A DNA stretch of 64,000 nt, taken from assembly GCA_917880885.1 (NCBI GenBank), contig OU862918.1, positions 2,046,001-2,110,000 of the forward strand, written 5' to 3'. The notes under the pieces were generated by a model, which searched no databases, had not been told where the DNA came from, and was given only the letters and a program-made list of their open reading frames with translations. Shown here piece by piece: positions 32,823 to 42,864 of the stretch; position 1 is the first letter of the stretch, and each line of letters begins with the position of its first letter. Both the position numbers and the translations under genes were made by a program. This DNA is from Limnephilus marmoratus. Taxonomy: Eukaryota; Arthropoda; Insecta; Trichoptera; Limnephilidae.

Positions 32823-34440
32823 TTGTTTATTTGTTTATTTGTTTATTAGGAACATACACAGTACATAAGTTTACAAGTTATAAGGAATGTTAAATAAAGT
32901 AATTACATGATTTAGTACCTATTACGTAAGTCCGTATAATATCTGGGATAATACGCCTGGGATTTGAACAGTTCTTAAAATTTAACTAATGAATGAAAGA
33001 GAAGAATAATATAAAGGAAAATTGTATACAAAGATAAAAGAGATTTTTTTTTTTTTTTTAGAACAAGAATTACATGCTAACAAATTGTAATTAGTTTAGT
33101 GAAAAGATGAGTATTTTTATAGCAATAAATACATGCTCATGAGTAGTAATTAAAGTTTAATGAAAATATAAGTGTAAATAAGAAGTTTTAAAATTAATTA
33201 TATCACGCCAACAAATTTAGTAAATTAGTTTTGTATGTTTGCAGGGAGTTGTGGAAAATGTCTAAGTGTAATAATTTTTCATAATGTGTATAAGATGTGA
33301 TTGCGCGAGAGATTGGTGAGTTTTGTGCTGCATTAGTATTATTGGATCCTATGTGAAAAAGTGAAGTGTGCCTGGTACGCCTCATTGGAACGTTTAAACC
33401 AATGACAGATAGCAATTCGGGACTATCTATTTTATTATTAAGCAGGTTATGTAGAAATATCAGATCTGACAGTGTGCGTCTTTTTTGTAAAGATAACATA
33501 TTATTTGAAGTTTTGTTGTATTTCTTGAGTAAATATTTCGAAAATTTATTCTGTATACTCTCTATTAAGTCTATGTATACCTTATATTGAGGATTCCATA
33601 TGGTGGAAGCATACTCCAGTGGACTTCTGACCAATGAACAGAATAATATTTCCAGAGTCTTAGCACTTTTAAAAACTTTACATACTCTTAATAGAAAACC
33701 TAGCATCTTATAAGATTTTGATATAATGTATTCGATGTGCTTATCAAATATTAGTTTGCTATCCAAGTGAACACCTAGATCTTTACATGTAGACAAATAT
33801 TTTAGAGGTTTGTTATTCAAGTTGTAAGGATAGGTTATTTTATTTTTATTTCTAGTAAACGTAATCGAGTGACACTTGGATATATTTAAGGACAATAAGT
33901 TTGATTCACAGTATGTGCACAAATGATCAAGATCTCTTTGTAATTCGATGCAATCGGATAACGACTGTATAGGTTTAAAAATTTTCATGTCGTCCGCATA
34001 CAATATAAAGTAACTATTTGGGAAGCATACAAGAATGTCATTTATATAAATATTGAATAGGAGTGGTCCGAGATGCGACCCCTGGGGCACACCTGAGACG
34101 TTTTCTATTAAGCAAGATGCAAAACCATTGACAACCGTAATTTGGTGTCGATTACTAACATAAGATGCGATCCATCTATAGAGATCACCGTGAATTCCTA
34201 GACCTAAAAGCTTCTGTAAAAGAATATAATGGTTAACACGGTCGAATGCTTTAGAGTAATCAGTGTACATGGCATCCACCTGGCATCTCATGTCCATTTG
34301 AGCATGAAGAAAATTTGTAAAAGACGCAAGATTTGAGGTTGTGGAGCGATTTTTCATGAAGCCATGTTGATTAGTTGAGAGTAAAGGTGAGATGGTAGAA
34401 TATAATTGATCGTAAACAATTTTTTCCAATACTTTACTTA
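32823..34440 (-). mobile_element. Jockey/CR1-type LINE, 5'-truncated, inserted in the minisatellite
   Basis: Open RT half plus 3' UTR and an (AAATAAAC)n tail at 32823-32850. Flanked by GACAT on both sides (32818-32822, 34441-34445), a short target duplication, and bounded on both sides by minisatellite. It starts inside RT (LSKVLEKIVYDQ). Confidence 0.8.
33203..34429 (-). CDS. LINE reverse transcriptase, C-terminal half of ORF2
   Basis: 408 codons with no stop. RT motifs in order: NQHGFMKNRST, YTDYSKAFDRVNH, GVPQGSHLGPLLF, YADDMKIF (about residues 146-150), LNISKCHS, DLGVHLDSKL, then the C-terminal thumb/tail region (SLVRSPLEYASTIWNPQY, RRTLSDLIFLHNLLN). The Met used is internal: the natural protein begins upstream in a missing endonuclease. 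Having no stop but lacking its 5' end, it is a recent dead-on-arrival copy. Functions in target-primed reverse transcription. Confidence 0.9.
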   Translation of the reverse strand: MEKIVYDQLYSTISPLLSTNQHGFMKNRSTTSNLASFTNFLHAQMDMRCQVDAMYTDYSKAFDRVNHYILLQKLLGLGIHGDLYRWIASYVSNRHQITVVNGFASCLIENVSGVPQGSHLGPLLFNIYINDILVCFPNSYFILYADDMKIFKPIQSLSDCIELQRDLDHLCTYCESNLLSLNISKCHSITFTRNKNKITYPYNLNNKPLKYLSTCKDLGVHLDSKLIFDKHIEYIISKSYKMLGFLLRVCKVFKSAKTLEILFCSLVRSPLEYASTIWNPQYKVYIDLIESIQNKFSKYLLKKYNKTSNNMLSLQKRRTLSDLIFLHNLLNNKIDSPELLSVIGLNVPMRRTRHTSLFHIGSNNTNAAQNSPISRAITSYTHYEKLLHLDIFHNSLQTYKTNLLNLLA

Positions 34441-34781
34441 GACATCAGTGATAATAGTGTTTAAAATAGTATAAACCGTGTTAACAGTGTCAACAGTAAC
34501 AATACCACTGACAATAGCGAAAAACAACCGAAATCGAACAAACGAAAATTAGACGCGATCGCATGAACGTATTTCGTAAACTAAACAAAGAACTATTGTT
34601 GATTACAATTTAAATCAACAACGAGAACTACTCTCTAGCGCCAAAGGTACGGAGTTTTATTTTGCTAAAACAATAATTGCCTGGGAATTACACGTTGACG
34701 CAGGCTTAAGGTTTGTAAAGGCAAATGCGCACTGCGCCGTCTTGTACTCACCTTGGATACCGGGCACCCACCCACCCGTTG
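34441..34781. repeat. End of minisatellite field and flank
   Basis: 34441-34520 resumes the minisatellite (CAGTGATAATAGTG, GTGTCAACAGTAAC). 34521-34781 is unassigned, ending CACCCACCCACCC just before LINE sequence starts. Confidence 0.5.
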
Positions 34782-35803
34782 ATGAAATAATAATACTTTT
34801 AGACTGGTTTGCAAGCTATCTATCTGATAGAGTACTACTTGTAAAAATTAATTTGTTCCTTTCCGATCAATTTATAGCTACCAGTGGTGTACCACAAGGG
34901 TCTCATTTAGGCCCAATTTTATTTTTACTGTTTATAAACGATATTGTTGATATATTTGATAAAGATGTAAACGTGTTGCTTTTTGCAGATGATTTGAAAA
35001 ATTTTAAAATAATTAAAACTGCCGAAGATTGTATCTGTTTACAAAATAATTTAAACAAGTTAATTAATTGGTGTTCTCTTTTGAACATAAATAAGTGTCA
35101 TTCAATAAGATTTTACAGAATAAGTCAACCAATAATTCATCCGTATGTTCTTAACAACTCTACCCTTACCTCTGTCGAAGAAATTAATGACCTGGGCATA
35201 ATTTTCGACTCGAAATTAAACTTTATATCCCATATAAACACAATCACTAATAAAGGAATAAAAATGCTTGGCTTCATTCTTCGAAATTCCAGAGGTTTTA
35301 GGAATATTTCTACATTAAAAATTTTGTATACATCCTTAGTACGTAGTCAAGTCGAATATAACTCCTCGATCTGGTCCCCCCATTTTAAATTACATTCAGA
35401 TACAATCGAAAAAATTCAACACAAATTCCTAAGATATATAAATTTTAAACTCGGTATTCCCATTGAAAACATAAATTATAATTACTTAATGAAAGAATTA
35501 AATATATTAAAACTCTCAGATCGAAGAATTATATCCGACTTAATATTTATGTTCAAAATTGTAAATGGTAAAATAGACAGTCCTGATTTAACTAAGCTCA
35601 TCGAATTTCATATACCCACTAGAGCAACTCGCTCCAAAATCTTGTTTCATTGTAACAACAACAGGACTGAGTACACGAAACACTCGCTTTTACCTAGATT
35701 ACATGAAGTTAGTAATAGATACGCAGATGTGGCGGATCTATTTAACTGCACGGAAACTAGGTACAAGAAGGCTATTCTATCATATATTTTCAATCAATAT
35801 TAA
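34742..35803 (+). CDS. LINE reverse transcriptase, C-terminal half
   Basis: 353 codons; the first dozen (to about PVDE) are non-element sequence fused by chance at the truncation point. Then LDWFASYLSDRV, GVPQGSHLGPILF, LLFADDLKNF (RT active site), LNINKCHSIRF, DLGIIFDSKLNF, SLVRSQVEYNSSIWSPHF and DRRIISDLIFMFK. No internal stop. Lacks endonuclease and RT fingers, so not autonomous. Confidence 0.85.
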   Translation: MYSPWIPGTHPPVDEIIILLDWFASYLSDRVLLVKINLFLSDQFIATSGVPQGSHLGPILFLLFINDIVDIFDKDVNVLLFADDLKNFKIIKTAEDCICLQNNLNKLINWCSLLNINKCHSIRFYRISQPIIHPYVLNNSTLTSVEEINDLGIIFDSKLNFISHINTITNKGIKMLGFILRNSRGFRNISTLKILYTSLVRSQVEYNSSIWSPHFKLHSDTIEKIQHKFLRYINFKLGIPIENINYNYLMKELNILKLSDRRIISDLIFMFKIVNGKIDSPDLTKLIEFHIPTRATRSKILFHCNNNRTEYTKHSLLPRLHEVSNRYADVADLFNCTETRYKKAILSYIFNQY

Positions 35804-35990
35804 TTTTATTTATACTATAGTATTGAATGTAATTGTAGCTCTTTGTGTCATTTCTTAATCAAATGCCACAATTAATTTATAACTCTTTCTTTTTAATTAT
35901 TTCTTAAGTACCTACAACAAATATTTTGTGACATGTAATATGTATTTATGGTATATTTATACCGTTAATAAATAAATAAATAAATAAATG
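34782..35990 (+). mobile_element. Jockey/CR1-type LINE, 5'-truncated
   Basis: RT starts abruptly after CACCCACCC at 34782 and ends with a 3' UTR and (AATA)n tail at 35965-35990. Different subfamily from the 33-kb copy, opposite strand. Confidence 0.85.
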
Positions 35991-36771
35991 TCGCCCAACT
36001 TCGTGTTTGTAATTTTGTAGTACTTTTGTAGTAGTTTATTGAGATATTTATGAGAAACCGAAAAAGATTCACAATATAGAACAAACGATTCATGGAAAAT
36101 AATCGGAAACGAAACGATTGCAATTTTCAAATAAGGGACCGTTTTGTTTTCAGATGACTCGCTGACAATATATTTTCATACCTTTTTTTAAGCCCTTTTC
36201 AATTATTATTAATTAGTTTAAAGCATAGAATAAATGCGATGTGGGAATGGTTCATGTTCCAAAAGTTGTACCATTCTTCAGTTGTAATTAGGTCTCAGTA
36301 CAAATTAAAAATCAAATTAAATTGCGAATACGAAGTCAGGCGGTGTAGCGCTAATATTGAAACATTTAGAGAGAGAATTTCAAATATTGTCAACTCACAT
36401 CGATAACTGAACAAATCTTCATCGTGTCTCTTCATCCCCCGTGAATTGGTAACAGAACAAAGATACGCTTTACCCGAGTCAGCGGTGCCATAGGTGCTTT
36501 AGGTGCTAGCGCCGTGGCGTGCATTGGCGTGGCGTGGCGAGCGGGCGGTGCACGTGGCAGCGTGGCGGACCTTCTCCGAGTCACAACAATTGCTAATCAG
36601 CGCGAGACTGCCGGAACCGGGACTCGGTGCACCTCTTGTAATCCGACCTATTTATACTTCAAAGTGGATTATTTGTCACTGGAATAACTATGTATCATAG
36701 GGTTCTTAGGAAATTACTATTTATCAAATATTTATAAGTAGAAAAATAATCCATAATGCCTCATTAAGTAA
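35991..36771. other. No gene recognised; G+C-rich patch
   Basis: 36480-36650 is strongly G+C-rich (GCGCCGTGGCGTGCATTGGCGTGGCG) with an open 65-codon frame; it could be a promoter or first-exon-like patch or a repeat. No motif recognised. Confidence 0.35.
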
Positions 36772-37130
36772 CGCGAAGGGTGAGGATCTAGCATATTCAT
36801 GTCTTACTAGAAATACGCGAACGGTGAGATCTAGCATATTTATGCTTCGGGAGGTAAAAGCGAACGGTGAAATCTAGCATATTTGTGTCTCACTAGAAAT
36901 ATGCAAACGGTGAGATCTAGCATATGTATGCCTCATTAGGTTAACGCGAACTGTGAGATCTAGCATAGTTGTGCCTCATTAGGTATATGCGAGCGGTGAG
37001 ATCTAGCATATGTGTGTCTCACTGAAATATGAGATCTTGTGTGTCTCACTAGAAATATGCGAATGGTGAGATCTAGCGTATTTATGCCTCGCTAAATGTA
37101 GCATATTTGTGTCTCCCTAGAAACACTAAA
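36772..37130 (+). repeat. Tandem satellite, about eight units of 43-44 bp
   Basis: Units of the form GCGAACGGTGAGATCTAGCATAT.TGTGCCTCA.TAGGTATA begin near 36772, 36816, 36859, 36902, 36945 and 36988, then become irregular to 37130 (one unit shortened). Confidence 0.85.
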
Positions 37131-37140
37131 TAAGTTAGTC

Positions 37141-37212
37141 CTGTCAGTGGTTGAGTGGGCTCAGCGCTTGGGTCCCAACTGGGCGTCGCGTGTTCGATTC
37201 CTCGGCTGGCTA
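37141..37212 (+). repeat. tRNA-like SINE head
   Basis: GAGTGGGCTCAGCGCTTGGG (A-box-like) and GTGTTCGATTCC (B box) spaced like a tRNA. Arms do not fold cleanly. Immediately followed by LINE-derived sequence in the other orientation. Confidence 0.45.
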
Positions 37213-37254
37213 AGTCCTCCATCACAACATTATCTGATTCAGTATCTGATTCAT

Positions 37255-37985
37255 TTGATCCGCTTGATCGTGCCATGTCTTCCTCGGGCGTCTCCGACTT
37301 CTTCTACCATTAAAATGCGTGTCTTATATTCTTCTTACACTACTTTCTTCGTTCATTCGCTCTACATGACCAAACCATCTGAGAGAAACCATAAGATTAA
37401 TCTTACTCATTATGCTTACATCAGCCTTACGTTTTTTGCGGATATCCACATTTCTCACACGATCATACATTGTTTTACCACACATACGGGAACCTTTATT
37501 GGATAACCTCTGCCATAGGTCACCCCAAGTGGTTCGCTACGTTTGGTGATTTAGCAGGGGTGCCCGGGTTAATGGGATGAGGTTTGTCTACGTCTGATGA
37601 CCAGGACACACTGAACCCCAGATTCCTACCCACCCCTTAAACCCTTTTCCTTCCCATAACTTTCCTCTCCTTCCTTTCTCTAAAAAAACCCTCCACACAG
37701 CATCCCCAAAGGATGACATAGGCCCTCAGGGATATTATTTTCCTCAGGGCCTCCTGTGTGGAGCTCATGTAAAAAAAAATACGTCTCAGGGATCTCATTT
37801 CAACAGCATTCAGTTTACTTTCATCCTTCCTCTGCCAGTTCCTTGCCTCACTGCCATACAACAGGGTAGGTACCAGGACACCATTGTGGACTGCTAGCTT
37901 CGCTTCTTTTGACAGTTTTTTTATTAGCGCCAAAGGCATTCTGTTCACCATTGACGTTAATCTAACAGATTGTAGAACTATATTA
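37255..37985 (-). mobile_element. RTE-like LINE fragment, split by a retroposon
   Basis: Minus strand reads ...LVPTLLYGSEARNWQRKDES..EMRSLRRI (37951 to 37784), is interrupted by retroposon P, then resumes VCGKTMYDRVRN...LRWFGHVERMN and GRRSRRRPRKTWHDQ (37488 to 37255). This order matches the C-terminal half of a common insect endonuclease-RT LINE, the same family as 28893-29215. Frameshifted, non-functional. Confidence 0.75.
37489..37778 (+). mobile_element. Poly(A) retroposon family P, copy 3
   Basis: Starts GGAACCTTTATTGGATAACC and ends in AAAAAAAAA; flanked by ATACG (37484-37488 and 37779-37783), a target duplication within LINE coding sequence. Contains CACCCCAAGTGGTTCGCTACGTTTGGTGATTTAGCA, CCCCAGATTCCTACCCACC and the 3' hairpin GGCCCTCAGGGAT..TCCTCAGGGCC. 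Best-defined copy of the family. Confidence 0.8.
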
Positions 37986-38689
37986 TAAATGTGTACAGTG
38001 CCGTTGAAGTGATTTTAACAAAAACGGCGACTTACAAATCATCAAAACATTTTTATTATTATTGTGTCTCACTAGAAACCGGAGAGGTTTTTGACAAAAA
38101 TGTTGTATTTTCAAGTTCCTTGATAAACCTGAGGTTTTTCACTCGGCACTCATTGCAGCCTTTTCGTCTATCTCTCTCGGGATCTGGTCCAGGGGAGTAG
38201 CTGAAACCTCCACTGACAAAGCGATCAATGGATTTACAGCTGCTTGATTTATTAAAAGTGGAAATGGTGTTAACATCCCTTAGGCGCAGACAACCAATTG
38301 GTTCACAGAACTCTATTCCGCTATTTCAAATTATTTCTTCCAGTAATTTAATGAAAGGTTATTTTGCAGTCACCCTATTATATAGGTAAACGCGGAAACG
38401 GTAATGGAGTGATAGTGTTGTGCATGTAATAATGATTTGTAATAGGATATCTTTCGAATGAGATTTGTTAATTTGGTCTTTACCAGTAGTTTGCAATGAC
38501 AGTTGGGTTATTTATAGCTGATATGGCTGAACCGTGATGCTGGTTCTAGAGGGGTAAGCAGAGTGGTTGAAACGCCACACGCCTCTTTCTTGGCTTGCAC
38601 ATTTTTGACTAACATTATGACGAGAAGCTTAATTGGTTAGGTGGTTGAGCAATCCAAAGCACCGGGTTCCCAAGGGTTTTTTGACATTA
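37986..38689. other. No gene seen
   Basis: Mixed composition. 38620-38670 has a tRNA-like phrase (TTAGGTGGTTGAGCAATCC...CGGGTTCCC) too short to call. Confidence 0.4.
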
Positions 38690-38893
38690 TATTCTTCGGC
38701 ACCAGTGCATAATCGGGAAACACGCCAAACTCGCGCCCAACAGCTGAACGAGTATTTTCTACAAACCGTTCTCGACCTCACCAGCTTGATTGCGGAACGT
38801 TTGTATAACCTCTGTGTTTATTCCTGCCTCTTCATAAAAATACCCTACATACAGCATTGTCAAAGGCGATAGGCCCTGAATTTTTTTTTTTAA
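38690..38893 (+). mobile_element. Poly(A) retroposon family P, copy 4 (truncated 3' end)
   Basis: CGGCACCAGTGCATAATCGGGAAACACGCC...CTACATACAGCATTGTCAAAGGCGATAGGCCCTGAA then a T run. Same body type as 27416-27720; the 3' hairpin is cut after its first arm. Confidence 0.6.
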
Positions 38894-39639
38894 TTTTGAC
38901 CATTTTTGATATTTTTAGACCAACAAAAAATAACATTTAAATTTCACTGAGACTTCGTAATTAAAAAGCGTTCGTTAGGAAATTACTAATTATATTCTAA
39001 TGTTCACAAAAATGTCCAATAAGGGGGCGCGACCACCAGTATGTTTAACACGACCCGTCACACGCAGCGCCACGTCATTTAATATAAGGAAACAAACCGC
39101 TTAACACCGCGAGGAAACGTACAAACAGCCTAGAACCTTCATTTTGAATTGGAACCAAATATGGCTAAAAGCACAGAGTTAATTACCGCGTAGGGGGGAA
39201 TATCTTATAAAACAAGATTGAAGAGTCGATCCAACAGGGGAAAACGAAAGATTTTAAGAAAAAAAAATTAATAATATATATTTGTTTTGTACCACGTTTT
39301 TTACGCCCTGCAAAAAAACATTACTTGTCAGATCGAGAAATTGTTACCCAATTTTTTCCCAATTTCTGTCGGCTAACAAATTAATGACGGCTTTTTGCCA
39401 CAAAGTTAGGAATGTTGCTTTTCGGTGGTTTCGTATAGAATATTTCGTATAGTAATTTCGTATAGTCTTCAAAGTACAAAATGGTAACAAATTTTTTACT
39501 GATTAAGGGAATTAAAACTAAATAAGTAACATTATAACAATAACTATAGATACCCTCTAATACAACCACCACTCTATAAACTTCGTTTTTTCACTTTTAA
39601 TTTTTTGTCACGCATATTTTTATTATTATTCCTCAACTT
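38894..39639. other. A+T-rich DNA, no gene seen
   Basis: No ORF or element recognised; one short block 39000-39130 with GCGACCACCAG and CGTCACACGCAGCGCC is unassigned. Confidence 0.4.
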
Positions 39640-39850
39640 AACCGATCCCCCCATCCTCCCTATTCCTACCTAAATAACTCGGCTCTTAAAATGTAATTTT
39701 TCATTAGTAAATATCTCTGGAATCACTACACTTGTATACAATACCTATGTGGAAACCTGTAAATGGTGCAATTACTGTGACTCAATTACAATATGCTCTG
39801 TTATCAATGTAGACTGTTGGTCTCCCAAATAAATAAAATAAAATAAAATA
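39640..39850 (+). mobile_element. LINE 3' UTR and tail
   Basis: Ends TGTAGACTGTTGGTCTCCCAAATAAATAAAATAAAATAAAATAAAA, very similar to the LINE end at 14675-14720 (TGTTGGTTTTCCAAATAAAATAAAAT). No coding part retained. Confidence 0.65.
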
Positions 39851-40139
39851 AAAAACTATTTTAATAGGTTATTTTGAGAAAACCGTTGGTGAAATTACTC
39901 AACCTTCAAATCTATCAAAAACAAATAATCACATTTATATTATAAACTTCAAGATTTTTAATTAGTTTTATGTATTCGCAAAAATCCGATTGAATCTTGA
40001 TTTATTTTATTTCCAAACAATATATAATTGACAGCACTCGCTTTTGAAAATAGAGACAGAAAACGGTGCAAATTTCAAGGCACATTTTTCAGACATTTCA
40101 AGGAGATTTCCTGCACTGTTGCTAATAATATGCTGTATG

Positions 40140-40565
40140 ACGGTATATTCTTCTTCTTCTTGTGCCCTCTCCGTTCAACGGATGTTGGTTCTCATGTTGG
40201 CTATGCGAACTTTATTTACTGCGGCCCGGAACAGCTCAATAATAGACTGGCAAAACCATCGTCTCAGGTTTTTCAGCCATGAGATTCTCCATCTTCCGGC
40301 AATCTTTACCTGCATTATGAGATTCAAGATCTCGTACTACTTTGGATATCTCATCACATGTCCAAGATATTGAAGTTTTCGGATTTTTATTGTTTTAGTA
40401 ACTTATTTTTCTTTATTCATCCGAACCGTAACATCTTCATTTGTGAACCCTGTCCAACCAGCTTATTTTTAGTATTCTTCTGTAGATCCACTTCTCGAAT
40501 GCCTCAAGTCGCCTAATTAGTTCTTCAGTAAGCGTCTATGCTTCCATTCCATAAAATAATATCGA
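40140..40565 (-). pseudogene. LINE endonuclease-RT C-terminal fragment
   Basis: Read on minus, with stops and shifts: LYGMEA-type tail of RT, LEAFEKWIYRRIL, LGHVMRYPKYELLNLI, RISWLKNLRRWF and ELFRAAVNKVRIANM. This order typifies proteins labelled endonuclease-reverse transcriptase in insect genomes. The plus-strand frames at 40028-40373 are shadows. Confidence 0.6.
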
Positions 40566-40789
40566 AAACACGTAGCATCTGACTATTCGAATTCGTAATC
40601 AAATTATCAAAATAAAATTCAATAATAATTTAATCAAATTATCGTCCTAAAATTAATGAATGTACATAGGTACATTCATTTAGACGCAGATAGAGGTAGT
40701 ACATGACGTCATAGTTCTAGTATCTTTAACTTAATGTTGGTAGTTCTTAGTCGAGGTATGATACAGTTAAAAGTGACCGAATTAATATG

Positions 40790-40862
40790 GGTTCCGTAGC
40801 TTAATCGGTAGAGCTGTTTCCATGTAAGAAAAGGGTTCTGGGTTCGAGTCCCAGCGGAGCCA
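40790..40862 (+). tRNA. tRNA-like gene, predicted anticodon TGT (Thr), unusual loop
   Basis: 73 nt folding as a full cloverleaf: acceptor GGTTCCG/CGGAGCC (one G-T), D arm GCTT/GAGC, anticodon stem GTTTC/GAAAA (outer pair mismatched), variable loop GGGTT, T arm CTGGG/CCCAG with loop TTCGAGT, discriminator A. A box TAGCTTAATCGG and B box GGTTCGAGTCC are good, and TTTT follows within 10 bases as a pol III terminator. The anticodon loop CATGTAA has A instead of the near-universal U at position 33. It may therefore be a pseudogene or a SINE source. Anticodon assigned by position only. Confidence 0.6.
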
Positions 40863-41217
40863 ATATCTTTTCTAATTTTTCTGTCTCCAGATTTCGATTG
40901 AGTTTCGCTAATATTGTCTTCATTTAATTAACTATTATTGTTATTTTTTAAGGCATTTTTTGATCTAATGTAAGATAATACTCATTGTAACATGTTCGTA
41001 AGATATCGAGCTTGCAACATAGTGATTGAAATACATTGCAGATGATGACATTAGATAAAAACAATAAATAAGAACATAATGCATAAGAACAACATTAAAT
41101 TTCGTACGAACAATACTCTAGGCCGAATGGCATTATATCATACTATCATACTTTTATATCAAAGTATCCCATAAACTACTAATCCAAAAACTATTTGCTC
41201 TAGGAATAAGGGATAAC

Positions 41218-41505
41218 ATGCTAAAATGGTTTACTAGCTATTTATTAAATCGTAAACTGTTTGTGAAAATAAAATCATGGATGTCGAAAGCTTTCTGGGC
41301 TACTAGTGGCCTACCACAAGGTAGTCACCTTGGCCCGGTTTTGTTCCTCATTTTCATCAATGATATAACCAATTGCTTCAACGATGTCGAGGTATTGCTC
41401 TTTGCTGATGACATCAAGCTATACAAGAAAATAACTGATGTAAATCATTGCAGTCAAATATTAGTATGTTTAAAGATTGGTGCGTTCAAAATAATTTATT
41501 CTTAA
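41218..41505 (+). pseudogene. LINE RT fragment, palm domain
   Basis: 95 codons: LKWFTSYLLNRKLFVKI, GLPQGSHLGPVLF, FINDI and LLFADDIKLY (active site). A one-base shift after SQI (about 41460) moves the coding frame; the last residues of this frame are spurious. The next part follows at 41604. Confidence 0.85.
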
Positions 41506-41603
41506 ATGTAGAAAAGTGCAAAACCTTGATTTTCTTCTGAAATAAAAATCCTGTTTTATTCGAATATTCCATCAATAACACAGCTTTAGAAAGAGTCACG
41601 GAA

Positions 41604-42227
41604 TTGAGAGATCTTGGAATTATTTTGGATGAAAAACTAAGTTTCGCCAATCATATCCACCAAATTGTAAACAAAGGTATGAAAACACTAGGCTTCGTAC
41701 TAAGAACAACCAAAAACTTTAATTCCATACAAGTCATTAAATTATTATATGTATCTCTAGTTAGAAGTCTAATGGAATATAACTCGGTAGTTTGGTCTCC
41801 ATCTTACAAAATTCACATTAATAACATTGAGCGAATACAAAAAAAATTTCTGCGTTTTATAAATTTTAAATTAAATATCCCACTAGAAGATTTGAAATAT
41901 AATTTATTATTAAATGTTTTAAAAATACACACACTAGAAGACAGACGTAAAATAAACGACTTAACATTTTTATTCAAAATACTTAACTCTAAATTTGACT
42001 GTTGCGAACTACTGCAACTCATAAACTTACGAATACCGACAGTAACTAAACGACAAAATACACTATTCTACTGTAGCATTCATAAGCGGAACTACATTGC
42101 CCACTCTCCGATACAACGATTTCACACTATGGGAAATCAGTACTTAGGTGATATTGACATATTTGACATAAACTTGGCGAAATTTGTTGATCTTTTAAAA
42201 AACTTATTATTCCAAAACTATTCCTAA
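41604..42227 (+). pseudogene. LINE ORF2 C-terminal part
   Basis: 207 codons from MRDLGIILDEKLSFANHIH to the natural stop: KTLGFVLRTTKNF, SLVRSLMEYNSVVWSPSY, RIQKKFLRFINFKL, DRRKINDLTFLFK. Frame is continuous with the RT palm upstream once the frameshift and one stop near 41539 are allowed for. Confidence 0.85.
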
Positions 42228-42721
42228 ACCTATCTGTTTTTCTGAAAACCTATGAAATCTGCCGTATTTTTGTATTTTTATGACTTGTGTGCTTTTTTAT
42301 CAAATTTTATTTTTATTATTCTGTATATGTTAAATAATCTGCCATGAATCATTTGTACTACCAAAATGTAAAAACCCATTGGGCGTTAAATAAATAAATA
42401 AATAAAAATCATACTTTTTTTGTACAAAATTACATAACATTTAAAGTATCATTACAATATTATTACATACACGTATGTTATTACAATATTATTGCATATT
42501 ATATTGTAATGTACCTATTTACTTTTGAATTTCACTGTTGTTTTCTTGGTTGAATGAATAAAGTGGAATATTGAAGTGGAAATTAACCCACAAAATCCGA
42601 TTAAGCTTAAACTCAGAATATAAACTCGTTATTGACAATGCATTCTATATGTTCATTTTTCTGCAAATTTGAAGAAATTTAAGCACTTAATAATAAGAAA
42701 TAAATAGCAATCTTATCAGCT

Positions 42722-42786
42722 CCCAAATGGTTTCGGTCGGTAGCGTAGTTGATTTCGATAACTGGGTGGGAAGGTTCAAACCTCAG
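42722..42786 (+). repeat. tRNA-like sequence
   Basis: TAGCGTAGTTGAT (A-box-like) and AAGGTTCAAACCTCAG (B-box-like) separated by about 30 nt. No closed acceptor stem. Probably a SINE head; the following 42787-42860 may be its body. Confidence 0.35.
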
Positions 42787-42864
42787 TCAAACCAAAAAAA
42801 TCTAAAGTTCATTATGAAATTTGAAAATAGATGTATTATGAATACGTTATAATATTTTCACGGC

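Larger units (their letters stand above)
41120..42410 (+). mobile_element. Jockey/CR1-type LINE, 5'-truncated, frameshifted
   Basis: RT-derived from about 41150 (SHKLLIQKLFALGIRDN) through a 3' UTR to tail (AAAT)n at 42388-42410. Closest in wording to the 34.8-kb copy. Confidence 0.85.

Noticed and set aside
40028..40373. Two overlapping plus-strand ORFs
   Set aside because: They lie largely opposite a minus-strand LINE RT remnant, whose conserved phrases explain the sequence better.
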